Positions 34,850 to 43,675 of a stretch of 64,000 nt of DNA are shown here, piece by piece. The translations under genes and the position numbers were made by a program. Within the stretch, counting starts at the first letter, position 1, and each line of letters starts with the position of its first letter. The DNA comes from Oxalobacteraceae bacterium. Its GTDB lineage: Bacteria > Pseudomonadota > Gammaproteobacteria > Burkholderiales > Burkholderiaceae_D. A model generated the notes under the pieces. That model worked only from the letters and a program-made list of their open reading frames with translations. It ran no database searches and was not told the origin of the DNA. Location of the stretch: positions 124,001 to 188,000 of the forward strand of contig CANCDR010000001.1 of assembly GCA_947374865.1 (NCBI GenBank), written 5' to 3'.

Positions 34850-36358
34850 ATGCCGCACGATCTCGACTTTGATCATGAGCACGAGAAAATGTCCGAAGCC
34901 GATCGTGCGGCGATCGCCCGTATCATCTGGGAACAAGAAACGGTCGAACTGCGCACCGTCGGCATCGATATCGGCAGCTCCACCTCGCACCTGCTGTTTG
35001 CCCGCGTGACGCTCAAACGTTTGTCGGAAGGTTTGTCGAGCCGCTTTGTGGTCGTCGAGCGGGAGGTGTTGTGGCGCTCGCCCATCATGCTTACACCCTT
35101 TTTAGCCGATGGCAGTATCGATGCCCACGCGCTGTCACATTTTATCCACGATGCCTACCACGATGCCGCCCTGCGTCGCAGTGATATCGATAGCGGCGCG
35201 GTGATCCTCACCGGTGAAGCGATCAAGCGCCACAATGCGCGCGCCATCGACGAAATTTTTGCGGCTGAATCGGGTAAATTTGTGTGCGCCACTGCTGGCC
35301 ACAAACTCGAAAGTATTTTAGCCGCCCATGGTTCGGGGGCGAGTGCGCTGGCTCGCCGACGCAATGAATGCGGGCTGCATGTGGATGTGGGCGGCGGCAC
35401 CACTAAACTGGCGCTGATTGATCGCGGCGAAATTATCAGTGTGGCGGCTTTTGCAGTGGGTGGTCGTCTGTTAGCGCAAGATAACAAGGGTGCCTGGACC
35501 CGCATTGATGATTCGGCACAGCGGGTGGCCGCTGATCTGGGCATACTCGCCTCCCCTGCCAGCTTTGCCAGCGAGGCTGTACGCATGGCGATGGCCCAAC
35601 GCATGGCCACGCTGGTGCTCGACCAGATGACGGGAACCTCGCTGGATGCCTTGGGTCAGGCACTGGCACTGACTGCGCCTTTATCGCGCAGCGTGGCGCC
35701 GGACTTCATTACGTTTTCTGGTGGTGTGGCGGAGTATATTTTTCAGCGTGAAAGCGCCAGTCATGGCGATATCGCGCAATTACTCGCAGCGGCGATCGTC
35801 AAACAAATCAAAACCCGCATCACCATACCCGTGATCGAACCGCTCGAGCGCATCCGCGCCACCGTGATCGGCGCCTCACAATTTACCGTGCAGGTGAGCG
35901 GCAAAACGATTTACGTACCCGACATGACGGTTCTGCCGGTGCACAATGTACCGGTGGTGCATCTGGGTCTGGATTTGTCGGGGACGCTGGATGTGGATCT
36001 GATCGCCGCGACCATGGCGAGTAAGGCTGAGGTCCTGAACCTGACACCGGATGCGCGCCTGGCGATCGCCTTCACTTGGGACGGCGAACCGGAGCATGCC
36101 CGACTATTGGCCATGGCGCGCGCGATCATGCAGTTTGCTGCGCCATCTGGAAAACGGGAAGAGACGCTCTTCCTGATGATCGACGGCGACGTGGCGGCTT
36201 CCCTAGGCCGCATCTTGCAGCATGAGTTGCACCTCGCAGGAAAAATTGTCTCGATCGATGGCATCGTGCTGCGCGAGCTTGATTTTGTCGACGTCGGTGA
36301 ATTACTCGACCCACCGGGCGTGGTGCCGGTGGTGATCAAGTCTTTGCTGTTTTCTTGA
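34850..36358 (+). CDS. EutA-like reactivating ATPase, orphan
   Basis: 502-aa protein resembling EutA, the ASKHA-fold ATPase that reactivates adenosylcobalamin-dependent ethanolamine ammonia-lyase by exchanging damaged cofactor. The two phosphate-binding motifs are visible: GIDIGSSTSHLLFARV near residue 38 and LHVDVGGGTTKLALIDRGEI near residue 180. ILTGEAIKRHNARAIDEIFAAESGKFVCATAGHKLE and ITFSGGVAEYIF are further family features. No eutBC, no other B12 enzyme and no microcompartment gene are in the window. Its only partner is the bicupin gene just upstream, so it may serve a different enzyme. GAGGATGACCTG precedes the ATG. Confidence 0.82.
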   Translation: MPHDLDFDHEHEKMSEADRAAIARIIWEQETVELRTVGIDIGSSTSHLLFARVTLKRLSEGLSSRFVVVEREVLWRSPIMLTPFLADGSIDAHALSHFIHDAYHDAALRRSDIDSGAVILTGEAIKRHNARAIDEIFAAESGKFVCATAGHKLESILAAHGSGASALARRRNECGLHVDVGGGTTKLALIDRGEIISVAAFAVGGRLLAQDNKGAWTRIDDSAQRVAADLGILASPASFASEAVRMAMAQRMATLVLDQMTGTSLDALGQALALTAPLSRSVAPDFITFSGGVAEYIFQRESASHGDIAQLLAAAIVKQIKTRITIPVIEPLERIRATVIGASQFTVQVSGKTIYVPDMTVLPVHNVPVVHLGLDLSGTLDVDLIAATMASKAEVLNLTPDARLAIAFTWDGEPEHARLLAMARAIMQFAAPSGKREETLFLMIDGDVAASLGRILQHELHLAGKIVSIDGIVLRELDFVDVGELLDPPGVVPVVIKSLLFS

Positions 36359-36384
36359 GTTCGAAGTTGTGCTAAGCGCAAAAC

Positions 36385-38583
36385 TTACTGCGGCGTGATC
36401 GTCGGCGTGATCAGACGGATGTACACGTTATTGGCTTCAGCGACATAAATTTTTCCATTCGCGTCGATCGCAATGCCGGTCGGATTATTAAACCGAGCCG
36501 TAGCGCCCACGCCATTGACATCACCAGCGACACCGTTTGTCGAACCGGCCAAGGTCGTCACGACCCCTGCCTGAGAAATAGCGCGAATGGCGTTATTACT
36601 GGTATCGGCAACATACACATTGCCGCTCGAGTCGAGCGCAACACCGCTGGGGTTAAAGAAGGTCGCGTTCTCACTCAGTCCATTTGTGTAGCCCACTGCG
36701 CCGGAGCCGGCCAGCGTGCTGACGATCCCTAGCGGGGTAATTTTACGAATCTGCGCGTTTTGTGAATCGGCGACATAGACGTTACCTAAAATATCGACCG
36801 CAATGCCTGTGGGGCGATTAAAAGATGCGGTCAATGCTGCACCATTGGCTTTACCCGCCAATCCAGAACCGGCAAAAGTCGTCACAACGCCAGCACTGGT
36901 GATTTTACGGATCAAATTATTACCCGCGTCGGTAACATAAAAATTCGGTGGAATACTGGTGTCAATGGCGATACCCGCAGGCGCACTGAATGATGCGGCG
37001 GTACCTGTGCCATTGGCTTTGCCAACGGCGGTTGAACCGGCAAAGGTCGTCACCACGCCGCTATAAATCGTCGAAGAAAAATTAATTTTTCGGATCACAT
37101 TATTGCCGGAATCTGCCACGTAGACATTGCCACTGGTATCAACTGCCACACCGGACGGCGCATTAAATTGCGCGTCCCATGGATAGATACATCCCTGCAT
37201 GAGCGTGATGCAATTTTGCGCATTCAGCAGCGCGTCTCCCTGCACATTGGTGTCTTTATAGCCAGGTAAGCCAGAGCCACCAGCCTCACTCGTCACGCCT
37301 GTTGCAAGCAGTACTTTCGTAATTTTAGACGTCACCGGTTCGGCGACATACATCGCCGTTCCACCGATGGCCATCGCATACGGGTTCGTCAACGCGCTGA
37401 AATTACTGACCGTCCAGACCATGGCCTGACACATCACAGTGACATTACTGGCATTGGCCTTGATATTGACGCCAGAAGAGTTCGATACTGCGCAAGTTTC
37501 TTTGCTTGGCTGCGTGCCGACGGTAACGGCATAATTACTGCCGTATGCGATCGGGGTAGTAAAGACGAAGGCGCCGTTGCTGCTGACGATGAGCGGGTTA
37601 CTGTTATTGTTATACAGCGTCACCTGTTGAGGTGGTGTAATGCTGCTAATGAGTCCGGACAAAATACCGCCCACCGTGTAGGTAATCGATGCGCAATTTA
37701 CGCTCACGTTGAGCACATTGTTGGAGATGGCTGCATTGGCACCACTCGAAACAGAACAGGTCTGCCCGGTAGGCTGCGCACTGACCGTCACAGAGTAACT
37801 ACTGCCATAGGCGACTGGCGTGACGAAACCAAAACTGCCATTAGCTTTGATGGTCAGCGCATCGGCGCCATTGTTTAATATCGTCACTTCCTGGCCGGCG
37901 CTCAGACCAGTCACATTGCCAGCAATGCTCAGCGTGCTCTTGGCGCAGGTCACGCTGATATTAAAGACATTGGCAGTGACGCCGCTACCCGAAGCGTTAG
38001 AAACCGTGCAGGTTTGGCCGGTCGGCTGTGTCTTGACCGTCACCGCATAAGCACTGTTATAAGCGACCGCGACCGGGAACGCAAAATTGCCATTCGCTGT
38101 GATCTTGATCTGATCGTTGGTATTGTTACTTAATTCAAGCGCCTTGTAGAGCCCGGTATTTAACAAGGCCGGGTCAACCGTCAAACCAGATACGGAACCC
38201 GAAATGGCGTAAGAGTCCGGTGAACAGACCACGCTGACATTGGTGATATTGGCACTTAAATTAGCCCCTAGTCCGTTGGAGACGGTGCAGAGTTTTCCGG
38301 CCGGCTGTTTAAGCAGCGTGACGGTATAGGTGCCGTTTTTTTCAATCGCTGTTTTGAAGGTGAATGGCCCATTAGCCAAAATAGCGAGGCTGTCCGTAGC
38401 ATTGTCGACCAAGGACATTTGATCACCCGAACTCAAGCCAGATACCGTGCCGCTGATCGTGTAAGTTGACAGCACAGGCGAAGGAACAGGCGTTTGCGCT
38501 GTACTGGGACTGCTCCCTCCGCCCCCGCAAGCAAACAGGCAGGCCGAAGCAAGGAGAGAAAGTAGCGCGCTGGTATATCGCAT
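36385..38583 (-). CDS. NHL-propeller lipoprotein with beta-sandwich repeats
   Basis: 732-aa lipoprotein. The signal peptide ends in the lipobox LFAC followed by GGGGSS. Next come five repeats of about 80 residues (about 45-430) of the form YTISGTVSGL...G.F.F...Y...V..QP..C.VSN..G....N..NVSV.C, with two Cys each that may form a disulfide. The C-terminal half is an NHL-type beta-propeller with about six units reading FN.P.GVAVD..GNVYVADS.N..IRKI. Such propellers bind proteins or carbohydrates at the cell surface; no catalytic residues are evident. The ATG at 38583 is chosen over a TTG at 38604. It converges on the eutA-like gene. Confidence 0.82.
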   Translation of the reverse strand: MRYTSALLSLLASACLFACGGGGSSPSTAQTPVPSPVLSTYTISGTVSGLSSGDQMSLVDNATDSLAILANGPFTFKTAIEKNGTYTVTLLKQPAGKLCTVSNGLGANLSANITNVSVVCSPDSYAISGSVSGLTVDPALLNTGLYKALELSNNTNDQIKITANGNFAFPVAVAYNSAYAVTVKTQPTGQTCTVSNASGSGVTANVFNISVTCAKSTLSIAGNVTGLSAGQEVTILNNGADALTIKANGSFGFVTPVAYGSSYSVTVSAQPTGQTCSVSSGANAAISNNVLNVSVNCASITYTVGGILSGLISSITPPQQVTLYNNNSNPLIVSSNGAFVFTTPIAYGSNYAVTVGTQPSKETCAVSNSSGVNIKANASNVTVMCQAMVWTVSNFSALTNPYAMAIGGTAMYVAEPVTSKITKVLLATGVTSEAGGSGLPGYKDTNVQGDALLNAQNCITLMQGCIYPWDAQFNAPSGVAVDTSGNVYVADSGNNVIRKINFSSTIYSGVVTTFAGSTAVGKANGTGTAASFSAPAGIAIDTSIPPNFYVTDAGNNLIRKITSAGVVTTFAGSGLAGKANGAALTASFNRPTGIAVDILGNVYVADSQNAQIRKITPLGIVSTLAGSGAVGYTNGLSENATFFNPSGVALDSSGNVYVADTSNNAIRAISQAGVVTTLAGSTNGVAGDVNGVGATARFNNPTGIAIDANGKIYVAEANNVYIRLITPTITPQ

Positions 38584-38664
38584 AGAGTCGTGATTATTTT
38601 GCAATCAATTATTGTAATGCGCATTCTACTTGAGAATGAGCATCACTTGGCCAACGCGCGGACA

Positions 38665-40314
38665 TTACTTAAGCAGCTCCTGCAATATCCGTCCTTCAGA
38701 ACCCGAAGGTGGACGAACCCGCAGCAAATGCGCCAAGGTCGGTGCGATGTCCATCACTTCCGCATAGCTGGCATAGGCACCCGGCTTGATCCAGCGGCTG
38801 CCCATGATCATCAGCGGTACGTTGGTATCGTAGACGAAGGGCGAACCATGGGTGGTGCCGCCGCTATCGCCATAGCCAAAGATCGAATAGGCTTTAGGCA
38901 CGACCAGAATGTCCGGCGAAATTTGCCGGTGCCAGGCGCGCTGCATGAGTTGATCGATACGATTAGCCGGGATCGCGCCATTTTCCAGCTGACTGCGCGT
39001 ATAGACACGTTCAATGGCGGGATAGGCCAGCAGAAAACGGGCCGCTACGGCTTCCACTTCGTCGCGCTTGATACCTTTTTGTTCGATAGCCTTGACGTCG
39101 AGGGTAATGCCCGGCGCAGAAAATTTCAGGGCGATTTTTTCGATACCGAATTTTTCAGCCAGATGTTTATTCAATGCGGCGATCATCTTGCCGCCGTCAA
39201 TGCGCTGCGCATCGATCTTATTGGCTTGCGCGAATTCGGCAGTGTTAGGAAAGCCATGATCGGCCGTCAAAATAACGACGATGTTATTAAGACCGATGCG
39301 TTTGTCCAGGTAAGTTAAAAAATCGCCCAACTGGCGGTCAAGACGTTGCAAATGGTCGTGCGACATGCGGCTTTCCGGACCGAAGGAATGGTTCACGTAA
39401 TCGTGGCTGGATAAACTCACGCCCAGTACATCGGTCACGCCGGCCGGGTTTTGTCCCAGCTGTTCACCCTCGACGGCGGCGCGGGCAAAATCGAGCGTCA
39501 ATCCGTCGAGATAAGGGCCGACCGTCAGACTGGCATAGTAACTACTGTCCGGTTTGCCGCTGGCGCTGGTGTAGGTGAAGGGAAAGCGCGACATGGGGCC
39601 GGGTTTATTGGCGACCAGTTCATCCTTGGCGTCATTGGTGTAGGCCGCATCGGGCAATAGCGGACGCCACTCCTTATTGTAAAACTGGTCCTGCGGTTTA
39701 GTGGCCTGAAATTTTTTCACCCACTCAGGATGCGACTGCATGTAGTAGGTCGAGCTGGCGAAATTGCCGGTTTTACCCATGTACATATACGCCGTGCCCG
39801 ACTTACCGGCCAACATGATGGCGCCGCGATCCTTGCCAGACACCGTGACGACCTTAGACTGATTACCGCTCGCGTAGCGCAGCTCATCGCCGACAGTCGT
39901 TACCTGCAGTCGAGAAGGTGACGTGCCATCTAAGGCTTTGGTCTCTTCGCCGATATAAGTAAATCGGGTATCGTCGGAACAATAGACTGAAGATTGGGTC
40001 GCTGGATCAATCCAGTTATTAGCGATAATACCGTGCCGATAAGGATAGGCGCCCGTCAAAATGGCCGCATGGCCGACACAGGTTACCGTCACCCCATGCG
40101 CCTGATGCGCATTACTAAACCAGGCGCCCTGATCAAGCAGGCGGCGAAATCCGCCTTGACCAAACTGATCACGATAGCGTTGCACCTGCTCTTGCGGCAA
40201 GCCATCGACGACCAGTACCACGACTAACTTCGGCTGACTGGATTTTTCCAGCGCCATGGCGGGCATGGCACACAGCGCAGCGGATAACAGCAGGCAGACA
40301 CGAATGCAGCGCAT
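38665..40314 (-). CDS. PafA-like alkaline phosphatase/phosphodiesterase
   Basis: Exported metal-dependent hydrolase of the alkaline phosphatase / nucleotide pyrophosphatase superfamily, 549 aa from the ATG at 40314, which gives a clean signal peptide ending PAMA. It shows VVLVVDGLPQEQ (first metal Asp), GVTVTCVGHAAILTGAYPYRHG with the probable Thr nucleophile, SLSSHDYVNHSFGPES (Asp/His), LTADHGFPN (Asp/His) and GTTHGSPF (His). A Thr nucleophile and this layout resemble PafA-type phosphomonoesterases. The substrate is likely a phosphate ester such as a nucleotide, given the adenosine deaminase gene next door. Divergent from that gene over 274 bp. Confidence 0.88.
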   Translation of the reverse strand: MRCIRVCLLLSAALCAMPAMALEKSSQPKLVVVLVVDGLPQEQVQRYRDQFGQGGFRRLLDQGAWFSNAHQAHGVTVTCVGHAAILTGAYPYRHGIIANNWIDPATQSSVYCSDDTRFTYIGEETKALDGTSPSRLQVTTVGDELRYASGNQSKVVTVSGKDRGAIMLAGKSGTAYMYMGKTGNFASSTYYMQSHPEWVKKFQATKPQDQFYNKEWRPLLPDAAYTNDAKDELVANKPGPMSRFPFTYTSASGKPDSSYYASLTVGPYLDGLTLDFARAAVEGEQLGQNPAGVTDVLGVSLSSHDYVNHSFGPESRMSHDHLQRLDRQLGDFLTYLDKRIGLNNIVVILTADHGFPNTAEFAQANKIDAQRIDGGKMIAALNKHLAEKFGIEKIALKFSAPGITLDVKAIEQKGIKRDEVEAVAARFLLAYPAIERVYTRSQLENGAIPANRIDQLMQRAWHRQISPDILVVPKAYSIFGYGDSGGTTHGSPFVYDTNVPLMIMGSRWIKPGAYASYAEVMDIAPTLAHLLRVRPPSGSEGRILQELLK

Positions 40315-40588
40315 GGGAGGTGAACCCTTGGTTAAATTTAACATGGTGGATGTGGTCGTTTTAGGATTGAATGGTAAAAGTAAAGAAGACAAAAAATCAG
40401 TTGCAATAATATGACACAGAAGCATCAGTTTTGTGAGCAGCATGAGCAATATTTCTCATAAAGCATTCAGCAAAACGAGCCTGAGCAAGCCGCGATAGGT
40501 GAATGTATTGGCATAAAGATTGTAATATGTTTCACTTTAAGTAATTCCGCTGATACATTTGTCTGGAATTTCGATCAAAGGAAGCTTT

Positions 40589-42067
40589 ATGTCCAAGAAA
40601 TCGCACCGTTTGCTGATCGCGCTTGCCCTGACAAGTAGCATGCTCGTCCACGCTGCCCCAATAACGGGCAAAACCAAAAATGAAGCCATCACCGCCCGTC
40701 ATCTTGCCAGTCTGATCAGTGGGTCTGAGGCCAAACTGGCTGAGCTAAGCTTATTCTTTACCCGGATGCCCAAAGGCGGCGACCTGCACCATCATTATTC
40801 AGGCGCGCTGTATGCCGAACAATATCTGCGCTGGGTTGAGCAGGCCGGCTATTGCATCGACAAGACCAGCTACCGCGTCCTGACTGCAGACAAGGCGATC
40901 GCGGCAGGCAGGGAAGGCACGCCTGTTTCGCGCACCTGCATGACGGGCAACGAAGTCTTGCTCAACGACGGTGTGATGGCCGAGCTGTTACAGCGCTGGT
41001 CAAGCAAGGATTTTGCCAATCATAGCGGTATCCAGTCGCCGCCGGATCGGCAATTCTTTGATACCTTTGGCTACTTCAGTGCCCCGTCTAATCTCAATTT
41101 TAACGAGGGTCTGCTCACCCTCAAGCGCCGCGCCATCGCTGAAAATCTCAGCTACATCGAGACCATGTTCAAGATGACCGAGCCGCGACTCGACGCTGAA
41201 TTCGACAGCCATATCCAGCAGACAGCGCTCGATGATGCAGCCTTGACCGATTCTCTGCGTCGCCAGCTCGCGCATCTTGAAGAGGACCCGACTTTCAATC
41301 AAAGCGTCATCGATTACATCGCCAAAGTGCAAGCCAGTAGCGCAGAGGTGGATGATGCGCAGTTCACCATGCGCTACCAAACCTATGTACTGCGATTACT
41401 CGCGCCGTCGCAGGTATTTTCTTCCATGGTGGGTGGATTCAAGGCGGCCAGCCAAAGTCCTTTGATCGTTGGTGTCAACATCGTCGGGCAGGAATCGAAC
41501 ACCGTCGCTATGCGCGACTACCGCCTGCACATGAAGATGTTCCAGTTCCTCAAAGCGCACTATCCCACTGTAAAAATAGCCCTGCATGCCGGGGAGCTGG
41601 CGCTGGGCATGGTGCCCCCAGAAGGCTTGAAATTTCACATCGATGAAGCCGTCAATGTGGCCGGTGCAGCACGTATTGGCCATGGCATGGACTTGGTGCA
41701 CGAAACCAGGGCCCCTGCCCTCCTGCGGTCTTTACGTGAGCGCGACATCGCGGTGGAAGTGAACCTGACGAGCAATGAGTTCATCCTCGGTATCAAGGGA
41801 CAAGCCCATCCCGTGGCGCTCTACCGTCAATATGGCGTACCGTTCGTGCTCGCTACCGATGACGCTGGTGTCTCGCGCAATAACCTGTCGAATGAATATG
41901 TGCTCTTTGCGACGCGCTATAAGCCTGATTACGCCGAAATTAAAAAACTGTCTTATAACGGTCTGCGTTATGCGTTTTTATCGCCGGCAGAGAAGACGCG
42001 CATGATGCGTCAGCTCGATGAACGCTTTACGCAATTTGAAGCGACCATCGCGATAATGAAGAGGTAA
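40589..42067 (+). CDS. Exported adenosine deaminase-like protein
   Basis: Metal-dependent hydrolase of the adenosine/AMP deaminase family (492 aa) with a signal peptide ending about LVHAA, closer in layout to secreted ADGF-type deaminases than to cytosolic Add. Motifs in order: PKGGDLHHHYSGAL with metal ligands His67 and His69, ALHAGEL (His and catalytic Glu), RIGHGMDL (His), EVNLTSNEFI, and ATDDAGVS (metal Asp). All catalytic residues are in place. AAAGGAAG five bases before the ATG at 40589 fixes the start. Expected to deaminate extracellular or periplasmic adenosine to inosine. Next to a phosphatase and two transporters, it fits nucleotide scavenging. Confidence 0.88.
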   Translation: MSKKSHRLLIALALTSSMLVHAAPITGKTKNEAITARHLASLISGSEAKLAELSLFFTRMPKGGDLHHHYSGALYAEQYLRWVEQAGYCIDKTSYRVLTADKAIAAGREGTPVSRTCMTGNEVLLNDGVMAELLQRWSSKDFANHSGIQSPPDRQFFDTFGYFSAPSNLNFNEGLLTLKRRAIAENLSYIETMFKMTEPRLDAEFDSHIQQTALDDAALTDSLRRQLAHLEEDPTFNQSVIDYIAKVQASSAEVDDAQFTMRYQTYVLRLLAPSQVFSSMVGGFKAASQSPLIVGVNIVGQESNTVAMRDYRLHMKMFQFLKAHYPTVKIALHAGELALGMVPPEGLKFHIDEAVNVAGAARIGHGMDLVHETRAPALLRSLRERDIAVEVNLTSNEFILGIKGQAHPVALYRQYGVPFVLATDDAGVSRNNLSNEYVLFATRYKPDYAEIKKLSYNGLRYAFLSPAEKTRMMRQLDERFTQFEATIAIMKR

Positions 42068-42135
42068 TATTGCGCAGGTAAATAAGAATGGTGAAAAATT
42101 CACATTAACATTCCTCTAATAAATCAGAGACAAAC

Positions 42136-43569
42136 ATGCAAACAAAAACAAACTGGCTGCAATTTGGCACCCTCATCAGTGTATTTTTTTTCTGGGGCTT
42201 CGTCGCCGCCAGTAACGATATTCTGATTCCCGTGTTTCAGGAATCCTTCAAGCTCTCACCGGCAGCCAGCCAGTATGTGTCACTGGCTTTTTATGTCGCC
42301 TATACCGTGGGTTCGCTGATCTATGTTGGCATCGCCAAAATGGCGGGGGTCGATATTCTTAATCGGATCGGCTACAAAGACGGTATCTGCCTTGGGTTGT
42401 TGATTTCCGCTGTAGGCACCTCAATGTTTTATCTGGCGGCGCAAAGCGGCTCCTTGAACCTGATGTTGTCTGGTCTGTTTGTGGTCGGCCTGGGATTCTC
42501 CTTGCAGCAAATTGCTGCCAATCCGCTGGCAATCGTGATGGGCGATCCACGTAATGGCGCGCAGCGCTTGACGCTGGCTGGCGGGATCAATAATTTTGGC
42601 ACCACCATCGGCCCTCTTCTGGTGAGCTTTGCCATCTTTGGCAGTAGCTCAGGGACGCATCAGCATGTCGCGATTGAAAACGTCAAAATGCCTTATCTGA
42701 TCCTGACACTGGCCTTTATCGCCGTTGCACTGATCCTCAAATTTTCGTCTGTGCCAAACCATATTGATCTGGATGGCCAGCAAAAAGAATCCGCATCAAG
42801 TAATCCCTTAGCGTTAAAAAAGGACTCCGCCTTAAGTTATCCGCAGCTCCTGGGCGGCATGCTGGCGATTTTCTTTTACGTCGGCGTAGAAGTCTCGACT
42901 GCCAGTAATCTGCCGCTCTATCTTAAACAAAATCTCGGCATCATGACGCAAGATGTAGCGCCCTATATTTCGCTCTATTGGGCCAGCCTGATGATCGGGC
43001 GCTGGACGGGTGCGGTCGGTGTTTTTGAAGCCGGTGCGGGCACTAAAAAATTATTAAAATTCCTCGCGCCCTACGCAGCCTTCGGCGTATTTTTACTGGT
43101 GAATGCCATTGCAGGGCACGCCATTTCGCAGTTCTTTGTATATGTCGGCGTCATCGTAGTGATGGTATTGGCGGATATGCTCAGCAAAGGTAATCCTGCC
43201 AGAATGCTGCTATATTTTTCGCTCTGTGCCATCGTCGCCTTACTGGTCGGGATCAATACCGGCGGTATGCTGGGCGCTTATGCCTTTATCAGTGTTGGGC
43301 TTTTTTGTAGCACCTTGTGGCCGTGTATTTTTGCGCTGGGGATTGCGGGATTGGGCAAACATACCAATCAAGGCAGCAGTCTTTTGATCATGATGATCAT
43401 GGGTGGCGGCTTTGTGAGTACCTTGCAGGGCGCCTTAGCTTCGCAGATCGGCATTCAGACGAGCTATATTGTGGGGGTCGGATGCTTTGTGTATTTGGCG
43501 GGATATGCTTTGTACGCCACCAAAGTATTACGGGAACAGGGGATTGATCTGGATACGCCGACGTTTTGA
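42136..43569 (+). CDS. FHS-family MFS permease
   Basis: 477-aa transporter of the major facilitator superfamily with 12 predicted membrane segments. It resembles the FHS family (L-fucose, glucose/galactose permeases): FGTLISVFFFWGFVAASNDILIPVF at the start, GLGFSLQQIAANPLAIVMGDPRNGAQRLTLAGGINNFGTTIGP in segments 4-5, and LFCSTLWPCIFALGIAGLGKHTNQGSSLLIMMIMGGGF late. Sugar/proton symport is the family rule. Its position 68 bp after the adenosine deaminase gene suggests a nucleoside- or ribose-type substrate, which is inference only. Confidence 0.88.
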   Translation: MQTKTNWLQFGTLISVFFFWGFVAASNDILIPVFQESFKLSPAASQYVSLAFYVAYTVGSLIYVGIAKMAGVDILNRIGYKDGICLGLLISAVGTSMFYLAAQSGSLNLMLSGLFVVGLGFSLQQIAANPLAIVMGDPRNGAQRLTLAGGINNFGTTIGPLLVSFAIFGSSSGTHQHVAIENVKMPYLILTLAFIAVALILKFSSVPNHIDLDGQQKESASSNPLALKKDSALSYPQLLGGMLAIFFYVGVEVSTASNLPLYLKQNLGIMTQDVAPYISLYWASLMIGRWTGAVGVFEAGAGTKKLLKFLAPYAAFGVFLLVNAIAGHAISQFFVYVGVIVVMVLADMLSKGNPARMLLYFSLCAIVALLVGINTGGMLGAYAFISVGLFCSTLWPCIFALGIAGLGKHTNQGSSLLIMMIMGGGFVSTLQGALASQIGIQTSYIVGVGCFVYLAGYALYATKVLREQGIDLDTPTF

Positions 43570-43675
43570 TCCGGGAGACTGATTCAATCATTGCGTGATT
43601 GCGCAGGTCATCACGCACCGCTTCCGCCCCGTTTGTACTCATTTTAAGTGACATCAATTTTATAGCGAGTTCGCC

